Positions 24,226 to 32,729 of a DNA stretch of 47,316 bases are shown here, one piece after another; position 1 is the stretch's first letter; every line of letters begins with the position of its first letter. The stretch covers positions 28,120-75,435 of the forward strand of contig DFSS01000045.1 in the NCBI GenBank assembly GCA_002381225.1, given 5' to 3'. The translations under genes were made by a program, and so were the position numbers. The notes beneath the pieces were generated by a model. That model was not told where the DNA came from. It was given only the letters and a program-made list of their open reading frames with translations, and made no database searches. This DNA comes from Flavobacteriales bacterium UBA3431 (lineage in GTDB: Bacteria > Bacteroidota > Bacteroidia > Flavobacteriales > Schleiferiaceae).

Positions 24226-24603
24226 TTATTTCGTTGCCTTCTTCTTGTTTGCAACCGTCTTACGCTTACCCTTACGAGTACGCGAGTTGTTCTTGGTACG
24301 CTGACCACGAAGGGGCAGTCCCAGACGGTGACGGATACCGCGCTGGCATCCGATATCCATCAATCGCTTGATGTTCATTTGAGTTTCGGAACGGAGTTCC
24401 CCTTCCACTTTTACATTGTCGGTGATCCAGTTACGGATTTCCTGCAGTTGATCATCGGTCCAATCTTGGACTTTGATGTTAAAATCAACTCCAGCCGCCG
24501 TGAGGATTTCACGCGAACGGGAACGACCAATTCCGTAGATATAGGTCAGACCAATTTCTCCACGCTTGTTTTTCGGGAGGTCTATGCCAGCAATTCTCGC
24601 CAT
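24226..24603 (-). CDS. rpsM: 30S ribosomal protein S13
   Basis: This 125-residue 30S head protein begins MARIAGIDLPKNKRGEIGLT and includes IYGIGRSRSREIL and RHRLGLPLRGQRTKNNSRTRKG. The C-terminal tail is lysine-rich (VANKKKATK) and reaches the P site in known structures. The standard bacterial neighbourhood rpmJ-rpsM-rpsK-rpsD is kept. Confidence 0.97.
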   Translation of the reverse strand: MARIAGIDLPKNKRGEIGLTYIYGIGRSRSREILTAAGVDFNIKVQDWTDDQLQEIRNWITDNVKVEGELRSETQMNIKRLMDIGCQRGIRHRLGLPLRGQRTKNNSRTRKGKRKTVANKKKATK

Positions 24604-24621
24604 TTCTTTCGTCTAATGGGT

Positions 24622-24738
24622 TTAACCTTGTCGTTGCTTCAACTTCGGATTCTTCTTGTTGATGATATACAAGCGGCCCTTGCGACGGACAATCTTGCAA
24701 TCAGCGCTACGCTTTTTAAGTGATGCTCGAACTTTCAT
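24622..24738 (-). CDS. rpmJ: 50S ribosomal protein L36
   Basis: This 38-residue ribosomal protein begins MKVRASLKKR and ends NPKLKQRQG, read directly from the minus strand between infA and rpsM. The zinc-binding form of L36 has three Cys and one His. Here only the second cysteine remains (SADCKIV); the others read Ser, Asn and Leu. It is therefore the zinc-independent C-minus type, which is common in Bacteroidota. Confidence 0.95.
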   Translation of the reverse strand: MKVRASLKKRSADCKIVRRKGRLYIINKKNPKLKQRQG

Positions 24739-24760
24739 GGTGTGTTTCTAAACAAATCTT

Positions 24761-24976
24761 TTAATAACGGTAGGTAATTCGTGCTTTGGACAAATCGTAG
24801 GGAGACAACTCCAGCTTAACACGATCCCCAGGGAGAAGCTTGATGTAGTGCATACGCATCTTTCCTGAGATGTGTGCCGTCACCACATGGCCGTTTTCCA
24901 ACTCTACGCGAAACATCGCGTTGGAGAGGTTTTCGGTGATGGTGCCGTCTTGAGTTATTCCGCCTTGTTTTGCCAT
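24761..24976 (-). CDS. infA: Translation initiation factor IF-1
   Basis: This 71-residue OB-fold protein binds the 30S A site during initiation. Typical sequence is seen: ITQDGTITENLSNAMFRVELENGH, HISGKMRMHYIKLLPGDRV and a final ARITYRY. It is placed between secY and rpmJ, 1 nt after the secY stop. Confidence 0.97.
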   Translation of the reverse strand: MAKQGGITQDGTITENLSNAMFRVELENGHVVTAHISGKMRMHYIKLLPGDRVKLELSPYDLSKARITYRY

Positions 24977-24977
24977 A

Positions 24978-26309
24978 TCAAAACGCGTTGTTTCTGCCCG
25001 ACAAGCGACCTCCGTCCATGAGGCCGTCGTAGTGGCTATTCAACAAATAACTTTCAACTTGCATCAAGGTGTCGAGAACGACGCCTACGATAATCAACAG
25101 AGAGGTACCTCCGTAGAACTGAGCCCACTGCATGTTCATTCCAGCGGTCATCGCGATCGAAGGAAGAATAGCAATTGCCGCGAGGAGAATCGCCCCAGGA
25201 AGGGTGATCTTAGCCAACACATCGTCAATGTAGCTGCCCGTGGCCTCGCCAGGCTTGATGCCAGGGATAAATCCGCCGTTGCGCTTCAAATCATCTGCAA
25301 TTTGAGTGGTGTTGATTTGAATCGCCGTGTAGAAATAGGTGAAGACCAGGATAAGCATGGCAAACACGAAGTTGTACCAGAAGCCTTGGATGTTACCAAA
25401 CACGTCCACCATCCAGGTTGCCCCTGCTCCCTCCAAGCCCGTGTACTGAACCACGGTTAGAGGAATAAACATTAATGCCTGAGCAAAGATGATCGGCATG
25501 ACACCGGAAGCATTCACGCGGATGGGTAAGTAGCTGCGACCGATCGTCTTGCTGCTTCCACCCGCAACACGCTTGGCATACTCCAAAGGAATTTGGCGAA
25601 CCGCTTGGGTGATGGCAATGGCAAACAAGAACACGAGGTAAATCGCCACAATCTCCAAGAGGAACTTAATCCAGCCACCGCCTGCGGGGCTCAATTGCGT
25701 CACCAATTCTTGGAAGAACGCTTGGGGCAAGGTGGCGACGATACCGATCATGATGAGCAAGGAAATACCGTTGCCGATACCCTTTTCGGTGATGCGCTCG
25801 CCCAACCACATGGCGAAGATGGTTCCCGCGATGATGACTGTCCAGGATGCAAACCAGAAGGTGGGCATAGGCATCGTTACCGTCACCCCTTGCATCAGCA
25901 AGTTGGTGATGTAGCCGGGAGCCTGGGCTGCGACAATCAAAATCGTGAGATAGCGAGTGATTTGGTTCAATTTGCGGCGGCCAGACTCTCCTTCCTTCTG
26001 CATCTTTTGGATGCTTGGGACCGCCAAACCAGCCAACTGAATGACGATGGAGGCAGAGATGTAAGGCATGATACCCAAGGCGAGAACGGAGGCATTGGCG
26101 AACGCACCTCCGGAGAAGGCGTTAATCAAGCCAACCAGTCCCTCGGACGCTTGGTTTTGCAACTGACCCAATGATTCGGGATCAATACCTGGAAGGACCA
26201 CATTCGAACCCAAACGGTACACCAAGAGCAATCCTGCTGTCACGAGAAGCTTCTCACGCAGCTCGGCAATGCGCCAGATGTTTTGGAGGGTTTGGATAAA
26301 ACGCTTCAT
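24978..26309 (-). CDS. secY: Protein translocase subunit SecY
   Basis: This 443-residue channel subunit of the Sec translocon has ten predicted membrane helices. Signatures are LGIMPYISASIVIQL (TM2/plug region), EGESGRRKLNQITRYLT, GNGISLLIMIGI and LKRNGGFIPGIKPGEAT. The start at 26309 (MKRFIQTLQNIWRI) gives the normal N-terminus; the frame is open to 26375, but that would overlap rplO. It sits in the spc part of the operon between rplO and infA. Confidence 0.96.
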   Translation of the reverse strand: MKRFIQTLQNIWRIAELREKLLVTAGLLLVYRLGSNVVLPGIDPESLGQLQNQASEGLVGLINAFSGGAFANASVLALGIMPYISASIVIQLAGLAVPSIQKMQKEGESGRRKLNQITRYLTILIVAAQAPGYITNLLMQGVTVTMPMPTFWFASWTVIIAGTIFAMWLGERITEKGIGNGISLLIMIGIVATLPQAFFQELVTQLSPAGGGWIKFLLEIVAIYLVFLFAIAITQAVRQIPLEYAKRVAGGSSKTIGRSYLPIRVNASGVMPIIFAQALMFIPLTVVQYTGLEGAGATWMVDVFGNIQGFWYNFVFAMLILVFTYFYTAIQINTTQIADDLKRNGGFIPGIKPGEATGSYIDDVLAKITLPGAILLAAIAILPSIAMTAGMNMQWAQFYGGTSLLIIVGVVLDTLMQVESYLLNSHYDGLMDGGRLSGRNNAF

Positions 26310-26319
26310 AGGTAGGTCC

Positions 26320-26766
26320 TTAGAGGGTTTCGACTGAACCACCAGCTGCCTCGATGGCGGCGGATGCCGATGCACTGAATTTGTGAGCGGAAACTTTGAT
26401 GGAAGCCGTCAAGGTGCCACGACCCAACACTTTGACCAAGTCGTGCTTCCCGGCCAAGCCGTTCTGCATCAACACGTCGAGGTTGATTTCGGTAACCTTC
26501 TTCTCGTCGATCAAGCCCTGGATGATGTCCAAGTTGATCGCGCGGTATTCCACACGGTTCGGGTTCGTGAAGCCAAACTTGGGCACACGACGCTGAAGAG
26601 GCATTTGACCTCCCTCAAAACCGATTTTCTTGCTGTAGCCCGAACGAGACTTTTGTCCTTTGTGACCACGGCCTGCAGTTCCTGCGGAACCACTACCCTC
26701 ACCACGGCCAAGGCGCTTCTTGGTGAATGTAGACCCTGCGGCCGGTTTGATATTGTGAAGTGACAT
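26320..26766 (-). CDS. rplO: 50S ribosomal protein L15
   Basis: This 148-residue protein has the glycine-rich RNA-binding N-terminal region (KKRLGRGEGSGSAGTAGRGH, GQKSRSGYSKKIGFEGGQMP) and the globular C-terminal domain ending IEAAGGSVETL. It is followed by secY 10 nt later. Confidence 0.97.
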   Translation of the reverse strand: MSLHNIKPAAGSTFTKKRLGRGEGSGSAGTAGRGHKGQKSRSGYSKKIGFEGGQMPLQRRVPKFGFTNPNRVEYRAINLDIIQGLIDEKKVTEINLDVLMQNGLAGKHDLVKVLGRGTLTASIKVSAHKFSASASAAIEAAGGSVETL

Positions 26767-26775
26767 AGCTTCTAG

Positions 26776-26958
26776 TTATTTAACTTCTTCAACTTGAACG
26801 AGGTGGTTCACTGTGCGCACCATGCCCGCGATCTGGGGGGTGTTCTCGTGCTCCACAGTTTGGTTCATCTTGCGCAAGCCCAAAGCGACCATGGTGGCGC
26901 GCTGGTTGGGAGGGCGGTTGATGACGCTGCGAACTTGGGTAATTTTAATACGTGCCAT
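26776..26958 (-). CDS. rpmD: 50S ribosomal protein L30
   Basis: This 60-residue single-domain L30 carries ITQVRSVINRPPNQRATMVALGLRK and ends LVQVEEVK. Its length is that of the short bacterial form. It lies between rpsE and rplO with gaps of about 10 nt. Confidence 0.96.
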   Translation of the reverse strand: MARIKITQVRSVINRPPNQRATMVALGLRKMNQTVEHENTPQIAGMVRTVNHLVQVEEVK

Positions 26959-26968
26959 GATAGATGGA

Positions 26969-27487
26969 TCAGCCGTTAAATACTTTCGAAACTTCTACCC
27001 CACGGGTACGAGCTACTTGCTTCGCATCGCGCAACTGGTGAAGCGCCATGAACGTGGCCTTGACCAAGTTGTGAGGGTTGGATGACCCTTTGGACTTCGC
27101 CAAAACGTCGTGTACACCGACACTCTCCAATACGTGACGCATTGCACCTCCAGCGATAACACCCGTACCAGATGAGGCTGGGCGCAAGAAGACACGTGCT
27201 CCGCCAAACTTGCCATCCTGCTCGTGAGGGATTGATCCCTTCACGATGGGGAAACGGTACAAGTTTTTCTTGGCATCTTCAATACCCTTGGTCACTGCCT
27301 CGGATACTTCCTTGCTCTTGCCCAAACCGTAGCCACCGATACCGTGCTCGTCACCTACAACCACAATGGCTGTAAATCCGAAGGCACGACCACCTTTGGT
27401 TACCTTGGTTACGCGCTGAACCCCTACGAGGCGATCCACCAACTCCAAGCCGCTTGGCTTGACTTTCTTTGAGGTAATCTCTTTCAT
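26969..27487 (-). CDS. rpsE: 30S ribosomal protein S5
   Basis: This 172-residue protein has an N-terminal double-stranded RNA-binding-like domain (about 10-75) with the loop VTKGGRAFGFTAIVVVGD. The equivalent loop affects accuracy and spectinomycin response in E. coli. The C-terminal domain has PASSGTGVIAGGAMRHVLE. Confidence 0.97.
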   Translation of the reverse strand: MKEITSKKVKPSGLELVDRLVGVQRVTKVTKGGRAFGFTAIVVVGDEHGIGGYGLGKSKEVSEAVTKGIEDAKKNLYRFPIVKGSIPHEQDGKFGGARVFLRPASSGTGVIAGGAMRHVLESVGVHDVLAKSKGSSNPHNLVKATFMALHQLRDAKQVARTRGVEVSKVFNG

Positions 27488-27495
27488 CTTTTCAA

Positions 27496-27852
27496 TCAGA
27501 ATTTCAGTCCACCTTCGCGTGCTCCTTCGGCCAACGCCTTCACACGTCCGTGGTAGAGGAATCCTCCACGGTCAAAAGCGACACAATCAATGCCTTTTGC
27601 CAAAGCGACTTCGGCCATTTTCTTTCCAACTTGAGCTGCTTGCTCAGACTTGGTTCCAGAAAGCGCCTCGCCATTCTTGGACAAGGACGATACCATTGCG
27701 ATAGTCGTACCGTTGTCATCGTTGACCAACTGCGCATAAATTTCTTTGCTGCTGCGGTATACGGCCAAACGTGGGCAAGTTGCGGTGCCTTTCACCACTT
27801 TGCGGACACGCAAGTGGATTCGGTCTCTACGGGTTATTTCTTTCGATGCCAT
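27496..27852 (-). CDS. rplR: 50S ribosomal protein L18
   Basis: This 118-residue 5S rRNA-binding protein has RIHLRVRKVVKGTATCPRLAV, VYRSSKEIYAQLVND and the conserved end FDRGGFLYHGRVKALAEGAREGGLKF. It sits between rplF and rpsE in the usual order. Confidence 0.97.
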   Translation of the reverse strand: MASKEITRRDRIHLRVRKVVKGTATCPRLAVYRSSKEIYAQLVNDDNGTTIAMVSSLSKNGEALSGTKSEQAAQVGKKMAEVALAKGIDCVAFDRGGFLYHGRVKALAEGAREGGLKF

Positions 27853-27865
27853 GATCTCTTAAGGA

Positions 27866-28417
27866 TTATTTGCCGCCTGACTTACCAGCCTTCTTGCGAA
27901 CGATTTCACCAACATACCGAACACCTTTTCCTTTGTAAGGCTCAGGCTTGCGGAAGGCACGAATCTTCGAAGCGACCATACCTACCAACTGCTTGTCAAA
28001 TGAAGACAACTCGATGACCGGGTTTTTACCCTTCTCACTGATCGTATTGACCGCCACCTCGGTAGGAAGCTGCATCATGATGTTGTGAGAGAAGCCCAAA
28101 GACAAGTCTAACACTTGACCCTGGTGGCTGGCGCGGTAACCGACACCAACCAATTCCAATCGCTTGGTGAAGCCTTGCGAAACGCCTTCAACCATGTTGT
28201 TGATCAATGAGCGATACAAGCCGTGCGCTGCGCGGTGGGGCTTGGAATCCGAAGGACGGGTCACCGTCAACACATTGTCTTCGATTTCGATTCCGATCTC
28301 GGCGGGAACAACTTGGGAAAGAGTGCCCTTGCTGCCTTTTACCGTGACCACTGAGTTCTCCACGGTGATGGTAACACCGGCAGGAATCGTGATGGGGGAT
28401 TTACCTATACGTGACAT
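27866..28417 (-). CDS. rplF: 50S ribosomal protein L6
   Basis: This 183-residue protein with two tandem L6 domains starts MSRIGKSPITIPAGVTI, and its C-terminal domain carries PEPYKGKGVRYVGEIVRKKAGK. It contacts the sarcin-ricin loop region in known ribosomes. Confidence 0.97.
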   Translation of the reverse strand: MSRIGKSPITIPAGVTITVENSVVTVKGSKGTLSQVVPAEIGIEIEDNVLTVTRPSDSKPHRAAHGLYRSLINNMVEGVSQGFTKRLELVGVGYRASHQGQVLDLSLGFSHNIMMQLPTEVAVNTISEKGKNPVIELSSFDKQLVGMVASKIRAFRKPEPYKGKGVRYVGEIVRKKAGKSGGK

Positions 28418-28426
28418 ATCGTCGAT

Positions 28427-28825
28427 TTAGTATACGTAGCAAATCACTTCTCCACCGATCTTCTTAGAACGAGCATCTTTGTCCGTCATCATGCCTTGCG
28501 ACGTGCTGACCAACGCGACGCCCAAACCGTTTTTAACACGGGGGAGAGTTGTTGCTGATTTATAGTTGCGCAAACCCGGACGTGAAGCACGGTCGATACC
28601 GCGGATCACTGGGCGCTTGGAGGATTTTTCATACTTCAAAGCCACCTTCAACGTGCCCTGGGGGCCGTCCTGGTCTACCTTGTAGCTCGCGATATACCCT
28701 TGATCTTGCAAGAGACGGGCGATTTCCACCTTCATTTTGGATGAAGGAACTTCGATGACCGCGTGACCGGCTTTAGCGCCGTTGCGAATGCGAGTCAGGA
28801 AATCTGCAATAGGATCTGTATTCAT
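28427..28825 (-). CDS. rpsH: 30S ribosomal protein S8
   Basis: This 132-residue 16S-binding assembly protein has DPIADFLTRIRNGAKAGH at the N-terminus and the RNA-contact motif VALVSTSQGMMTDKDARSK near the C-terminus. In E. coli S8 represses the spc operon; no S8-like target hairpin was recognised before rplE. Confidence 0.97.
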   Translation of the reverse strand: MNTDPIADFLTRIRNGAKAGHAVIEVPSSKMKVEIARLLQDQGYIASYKVDQDGPQGTLKVALKYEKSSKRPVIRGIDRASRPGLRNYKSATTLPRVKNGLGVALVSTSQGMMTDKDARSKKIGGEVICYVY

Positions 28826-28844
28826 GTTCTTTACAATTCAGAGA

Positions 28845-29114
28845 TTACCAGCTGCTCTTTTTCACACCTGGAATCATTCCATTCAAGGCCATTTCACGGA
28901 ACGTGACACGAGACAGGCCAAATTGGCGCATGTACCCACGGGGACGTCCAGTCAATTTGCAACGGTTGTGCAAGCGCACGGGCGATGCGTTCTTGGGAAG
29001 CTTCTGCAAACCTTCGTAGTCGCCTGCTTCTTTCAGGGCTTCACGCTTGGCTGCATACTTTGCTACCAGCGCTTCACGTTTGCGCTCACGCGCCTTCATT
29101 GATTCTTTGGCCAT
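28845..29114 (-). CDS. rpsN: 30S ribosomal protein S14, long zinc-free form
   Basis: This 89-residue S14 is the longer type without the CxxC...CxxC zinc site. It starts MAKESMKARERKREALVAKY and ends RCKLTGRPRGYMRQFGLSRV, MALNGMIPGVKKSSW. It lies between rplE (3-nt gap) and rpsH. Confidence 0.96.
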   Translation of the reverse strand: MAKESMKARERKREALVAKYAAKREALKEAGDYEGLQKLPKNASPVRLHNRCKLTGRPRGYMRQFGLSRVTFREMALNGMIPGVKKSSW

Positions 29115-29117
29115 GAC

Positions 29118-29657
29118 TTATTTTTTGAAAGGCATTCCGAATTCTTGGAGAAGCGCTTTGCACTCCTTATCCGTATTCGCAGAGGTAACGAACGTGATGT
29201 CCATACCCGCGATGCGGTTTACTTTATCGATCTCGATCTCAGGGAAGATGATTTGCTCCGTGATACCCATGGTGTAGTTACCACGGCCATCGAAACCTTC
29301 CTTCACTCCTTGAAAATCGCGAATACGGGGCAAGGCAGACACCAAAAGGCGCTCCATGAAGTCGTACATGCGCTCTCCACGCAACGTAACGCGTGCACCA
29401 ACGGGCATGCCTTTACGCAACTTGAAGTTTGAGATGTCTTTTTTGGACTTGGTCGGTACAGCGCGCTGTCCAGCGATGATGGTCATCTCCTCGACGGCAT
29501 TGTCTACCAACTTCTTGTCCGCGACCGCCGCACCAATACCTTGGCTCAGTACGATCTTCTGCAAGCGGGGAACTTGCAAGTCATTTGTGTAAGCAAACTG
29601 CTCCTTCAATGCAGGAACGACCTTGCTATGGAAGTCTGTCTTCAATTTCGGTTCCAT
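29118..29657 (-). CDS. rplE: 50S ribosomal protein L5
   Basis: This 179-residue protein binds 5S rRNA and contacts the P-site tRNA. Motifs include VPRLQKIVLSQGIG, RKGMPVGARVTLRGERMYDF and RDFQGV. Its ATG shares one nucleotide with the rplX stop (TAATG), which implies termination-reinitiation coupling. Confidence 0.97.
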   Translation of the reverse strand: MEPKLKTDFHSKVVPALKEQFAYTNDLQVPRLQKIVLSQGIGAAVADKKLVDNAVEEMTIIAGQRAVPTKSKKDISNFKLRKGMPVGARVTLRGERMYDFMERLLVSALPRIRDFQGVKEGFDGRGNYTMGITEQIIFPEIEIDKVNRIAGMDITFVTSANTDKECKALLQEFGMPFKK

Positions 29658-29977
29658 TATTTCGCGAGGGGTTTACCAGATTTAACGGAAATGCGAACGG
29701 ACTGACCTTTCTCACCTGCTTCCATGCGTGTACGAGTCGGAGTTCCCGATGCGTCCATCACCATCAAGTTGGAAACGTGAATGGGTGCTTCCATTTTTTC
29801 GATGCCTCCTTGGGGATTGCTCGCCGTGGGCTTGAGATGCTTGGTGATCATATTGACTCCTTCCACCACAGCACGCTGCTGCTTGGGGATCATGCGGACC
29901 ACGCGGCCCGATTTCCCTTTGGAAGTACCGGCAATGACCATCACCGTGTCTCCTGTTTTGATATGAAACTTTGCCAT
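29657..29977 (-). CDS. rplX: 50S ribosomal protein L24
   Basis: This 106-residue KOW-domain assembly initiator has FHIKTGDTVMVIAGTSKGKSG and GVNMITKHLKPTASNPQGGI. The start at 29977 (MAKFHIKTGD) is standard. A longer frame reaches 30019, but that would overlap rplN. The stop overlaps the rplE start by 1 nt. Confidence 0.96.
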   Translation of the reverse strand: MAKFHIKTGDTVMVIAGTSKGKSGRVVRMIPKQQRAVVEGVNMITKHLKPTASNPQGGIEKMEAPIHVSNLMVMDASGTPTRTRMEAGEKGQSVRISVKSGKPLAK

Positions 29978-29990
29978 TGTATTCAGATTC

Positions 29991-30359
29991 TTAAAGCACT
30001 TCAGGTGCCAAGGAAACAATCTTCATGTACTGCTTGTCGCGGAGCTCACGTGCTACGGGACCGAAAACACGCGTGCCGCGCATTTCGCCGTTAGCATTGA
30101 GCAACACACAAGCGTTGTCATCAAAGCGGATGTAGGAACCGTCGGGACGGCGCACTTCTTTCTTGGTGCGAACAACAACCGCCTTGGAGACGGTGCCTTT
30201 CTTCGCTGTACCTGCTGGCGCTGCTTCTTTAATGGTCACGACAATCTTGTCGCCCACAGAGGCATAACGACGGCGCGTACCACCCAATACACGAATGACC
30301 AAAACCTCTTTGGCACCCGTATTGTCCGCAACGCGGAGGCGTGATTCTGTTTGTAACAT
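29991..30359 (-). CDS. rplN: 50S ribosomal protein L14
   Basis: This 122-residue interface protein carries MLQTESRLRVADNTGAKEV, RRRYASVGDKIVVTIKEA and RGTRVFGPVARELRDKQYMKIVSLAPEVL. It begins 2 nt after the rpsQ stop. Confidence 0.97.
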   Translation of the reverse strand: MLQTESRLRVADNTGAKEVLVIRVLGGTRRRYASVGDKIVVTIKEAAPAGTAKKGTVSKAVVVRTKKEVRRPDGSYIRFDDNACVLLNANGEMRGTRVFGPVARELRDKQYMKIVSLAPEVL

Positions 30360-30361
30360 CT

Positions 30362-30622
30362 TTACTTAGCTCTTTCGATAATTTCTACGACGCGCCAAAC
30401 TTTGGTCTTGCTCATGGGACGAGTCTCCATGATGCGAACGGTGTCGCCATTGTTGCAATCGTTGGTTTCGTCATGGGCGTGAAACTTTTTCGAAAACGTG
30501 ATGAACTTGCCATACTTGGCGTGCTTCACGCGACGAGAAACGCTCACGGTGACCGTTTTTTCCATCGCTGAACTGGTGACTACACCAATTCGCTCTTTGC
30601 GGAGGTTGCGTTGATTTTCCAT
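30362..30622 (-). CDS. rpsQ: 30S ribosomal protein S17
   Basis: This 86-residue OB-fold protein starts MENQRNLRKERIGVVTSSAM, with VSVSRRVKHAKYGKF and the end KTKVWRVVEIIERAK. ATG 30622 is preferred over an in-frame TTG at 30631, which would merely add three residues and run up to rpmC. Confidence 0.95.
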   Translation of the reverse strand: MENQRNLRKERIGVVTSSAMEKTVTVSVSRRVKHAKYGKFITFSKKFHAHDETNDCNNGDTVRIMETRPMSKTKVWRVVEIIERAK

Positions 30623-30631
30623 CGACCTCAA

Positions 30632-30823
30632 TTATTTGGCTTGACGATTAGTGACTTCCGTGGACAAGCGTGCCACGATTTTGCGCGTTGCCTGGATCAC
30701 CATGGGGTTTTCCATTGGGCTGATACGATGCTTGCGCTGCATATCGGCCAACTCCTTCTTGACGGATGTCAATTGGTTCATCAGCTCTTCCTGAGACAGG
30801 TTGTTGATTTCTTTCATTTTCAT
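30632..30823 (-). CDS. rpmC: 50S ribosomal protein L29
   Basis: This 63-residue two-helix protein lies near the exit tunnel. Typical motifs are LSQEELMNQLTSVKKELADM and the end KIVARLSTEVTNRQAK. Two start codons (MKMKE) lie 6 nt apart; the first is listed. Confidence 0.95.
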   Translation of the reverse strand: MKMKEINNLSQEELMNQLTSVKKELADMQRKHRISPMENPMVIQATRKIVARLSTEVTNRQAK

Positions 30824-30835
30824 GGCGCTCAGGAA

Positions 30836-31258
30836 TTAGGAGTTAACCAAATCACGACGGGTAACCAACTTGGTCTTCACCGGAAGCTTTTGCGCTGCAA
30901 GGCGCAATGCCTCAATGGCGATATCCTCGGGGACTCCATCCAATTCGAACAACATGCGGCCTGGGCGGATAACCGCAGCGTAGTATTCTACGGCACCTTT
31001 ACCCTTACCCATACGTACTTCCAACGGCTTCTTGGTGATAGGCTTGTCTGGGAACACACGGATCCACAACTGGCCTTCACGCTTCATGTAACGCGTTGCT
31101 GCAATACGAGCGGCTTCAATTTGACGGGCGGTCATCCAAACCTCTTCGAGAGATTTGATGCCGTATGAACCGAAGGCCAAGGTGGCTCCACGTTGGGCGA
31201 CGCCCTTCATTTTGCCCTTAAATGTCTTGCGGTATTTCGTTCTTTTCGGCTGTAACAT
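30836..31258 (-). CDS. rplP: 50S ribosomal protein L16
   Basis: This 140-residue peptidyl-transferase-centre protein starts MLQPKRTKYRKTFKGKMKG and has FGSYGIKSLEEVWMTARQIEAAR, WIRVFPDKP and MGKGKGAVEYY. It lies 14 nt after rpsC. Confidence 0.97.
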   Translation of the reverse strand: MLQPKRTKYRKTFKGKMKGVAQRGATLAFGSYGIKSLEEVWMTARQIEAARIAATRYMKREGQLWIRVFPDKPITKKPLEVRMGKGKGAVEYYAAVIRPGRMLFELDGVPEDIAIEALRLAAQKLPVKTKLVTRRDLVNS

Positions 31259-31272
31259 GATCTAACTCCGAA

Positions 31273-32013
31273 TTAAGCTTTGCGATTGTTAGGACGGCGA
31301 CGTGCAGGACCACGACCAGGTGCACCGGCACCAGGGCCTGTTGCAGCGGGACGCTTGCTCGCACCCAATACATTGGTCAAGTCGCGCTTACCGTAGACCT
31401 CTCCTTTCATGATCCATACTTTGATGCCAATACGCCCATAGGTCGTGTGGGCCTCAGAGATGTGGTAATCAATGTCGGCACGGAAAGTGTGCAGAGGCGT
31501 ACGGCCTTCTTTGAACTTCTCAGAACGGGCGATTTCCGCACCATTCAAACGTCCGCTCAATTGAACCTTGATGCCCTCCGCTCCCATGCGCATGGTCGAA
31601 CCCATGGACATTTTAACGGCGCGGCGGAAGGAGATACGGCCCTCGATCTGACGAGCGATAGAATCAGCCACCAACTTGGCATCCAATTCAGGACGCTTGA
31701 TTTCGTGGATGTTGATTTGAACGTCTTTCTGGGTCAATTTCTTGAGCTCTTCACGCAATTTGTCGACTTCCGTTCCGCCTTTACCGATGATCACACCTGG
31801 ACGAGCCGTGGCGATCGTGACCGTCACCAACTTCAGCGTGCGCTCAATGATGATGCGTGAAACGTTCGCACGAGACAAACGTGCATAGAGGTACTTGCGA
31901 ATGGCTGCGTCTTCAGCGATTTTGTCGCCGTAGTTACGGCCACCGTACCACTGAGAGTCCCAACCGCGGATGAAACCGAGGCGATTGCCGATAGGATTTG
32001 CTTTTTGTCCCAT
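31273..32013 (-). CDS. rpsC: 30S ribosomal protein S3
   Basis: This 246-residue protein at the mRNA entry site has a KH domain with GVIIGKGGTEVDKLREEL (about residues 75-92), the C-terminal S3 domain with GSTMRMGAEGIKVQLSGRLNGAEIAR, and a Pro/Gly/Arg-rich tail (GPGAGAPGRGPARRR). Its ATG shares one base with the rplV stop (TAATG). Confidence 0.97.
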   Translation of the reverse strand: MGQKANPIGNRLGFIRGWDSQWYGGRNYGDKIAEDAAIRKYLYARLSRANVSRIIIERTLKLVTVTIATARPGVIIGKGGTEVDKLREELKKLTQKDVQINIHEIKRPELDAKLVADSIARQIEGRISFRRAVKMSMGSTMRMGAEGIKVQLSGRLNGAEIARSEKFKEGRTPLHTFRADIDYHISEAHTTYGRIGIKVWIMKGEVYGKRDLTNVLGASKRPAATGPGAGAPGRGPARRRPNNRKA

Positions 32014-32441
32014 TATTTAGCTTCGTTTACTTCGGTTACTTCAGCCACCTGCGCTTCGCCTACCACGATGGTCACGTGGTTCGAACGCTTGCGCACACGG
32101 TGAGCACGACCTTGAGGAGCAGGTTGAACACGCTTAAGCATGCGACCGCCATCCACGTTGATGGTTTGAACCACCAAGTTCGCCTCATCCATCGAGACGC
32201 CTTCGTTTTTGGCTTGCCAGTTGCTCAAAGCAGACAAGAGCAATTTCTCCAAACGGATTGATGCTTCCTTGCTGCTGTGCTTCAACACATAGAGGGCTTT
32301 GGCCACTTCCATGCCGCGGATCATATCTGCTACCAGACGCATCTTACGGGGAGAGGTGGGGCAGTTATTCAATTTAGCCATGGCCACGCTCTTGCGGGCT
32401 TCTTTCATGGCTTCTGCCGAGAGTTGTTTACGTTTTCCCAT
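32013..32441 (-). CDS. rplV: 50S ribosomal protein L22
   Basis: This 142-residue exit-tunnel protein carries the SPRKMRLVADMIRGMEVAKAL core and a beta-hairpin (KRVQPAPQGRAHRVRKRSNHVTIVV) that narrows the tunnel and influences macrolide sensitivity in other species. The last ~10 residues (EVTEVNEAK) are an acidic extension. Confidence 0.96.
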   Translation of the reverse strand: MGKRKQLSAEAMKEARKSVAMAKLNNCPTSPRKMRLVADMIRGMEVAKALYVLKHSSKEASIRLEKLLLSALSNWQAKNEGVSMDEANLVVQTINVDGGRMLKRVQPAPQGRAHRVRKRSNHVTIVVGEAQVAEVTEVNEAK

Positions 32442-32447
32442 GGCTTC

Positions 32448-32726
32448 TTATCGTTTACCCTTGTCTTTCTTTCCAGCGTGACCGCGGAACGTACGAGTGG
32501 GGGCGAATTCTCCAAGCTTGTGACCCACCATGTTTTCTGTGACAAAAACAGGGATGAACGTCTTGCCGTTGTGTACGGCAATCGTTTGGCCGACAAAATC
32601 GGGGCTAATCATCGAAGCACGAGACCACGTCTTAACCACGGTCTTCTTTCCAGCTTCCACATTTTCCATGACGCGCTTCTCGAGCTTGTAATGGATGTAG
32701 GGTCCTTTTTTTAATGAACGTGCCAT
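32448..32726 (-). CDS. rpsS: 30S ribosomal protein S19
   Basis: This 92-residue 30S head protein starts MARSLKKGPYIHYKLEKRV and includes TWSRASMISPDFVG and HKLGEFAPTRTFRGH. It follows rplB after 3 nt. Confidence 0.97.
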   Translation of the reverse strand: MARSLKKGPYIHYKLEKRVMENVEAGKKTVVKTWSRASMISPDFVGQTIAVHNGKTFIPVFVTENMVGHKLGEFAPTRTFRGHAGKKDKGKR

Positions 32727-32729
32727 CGC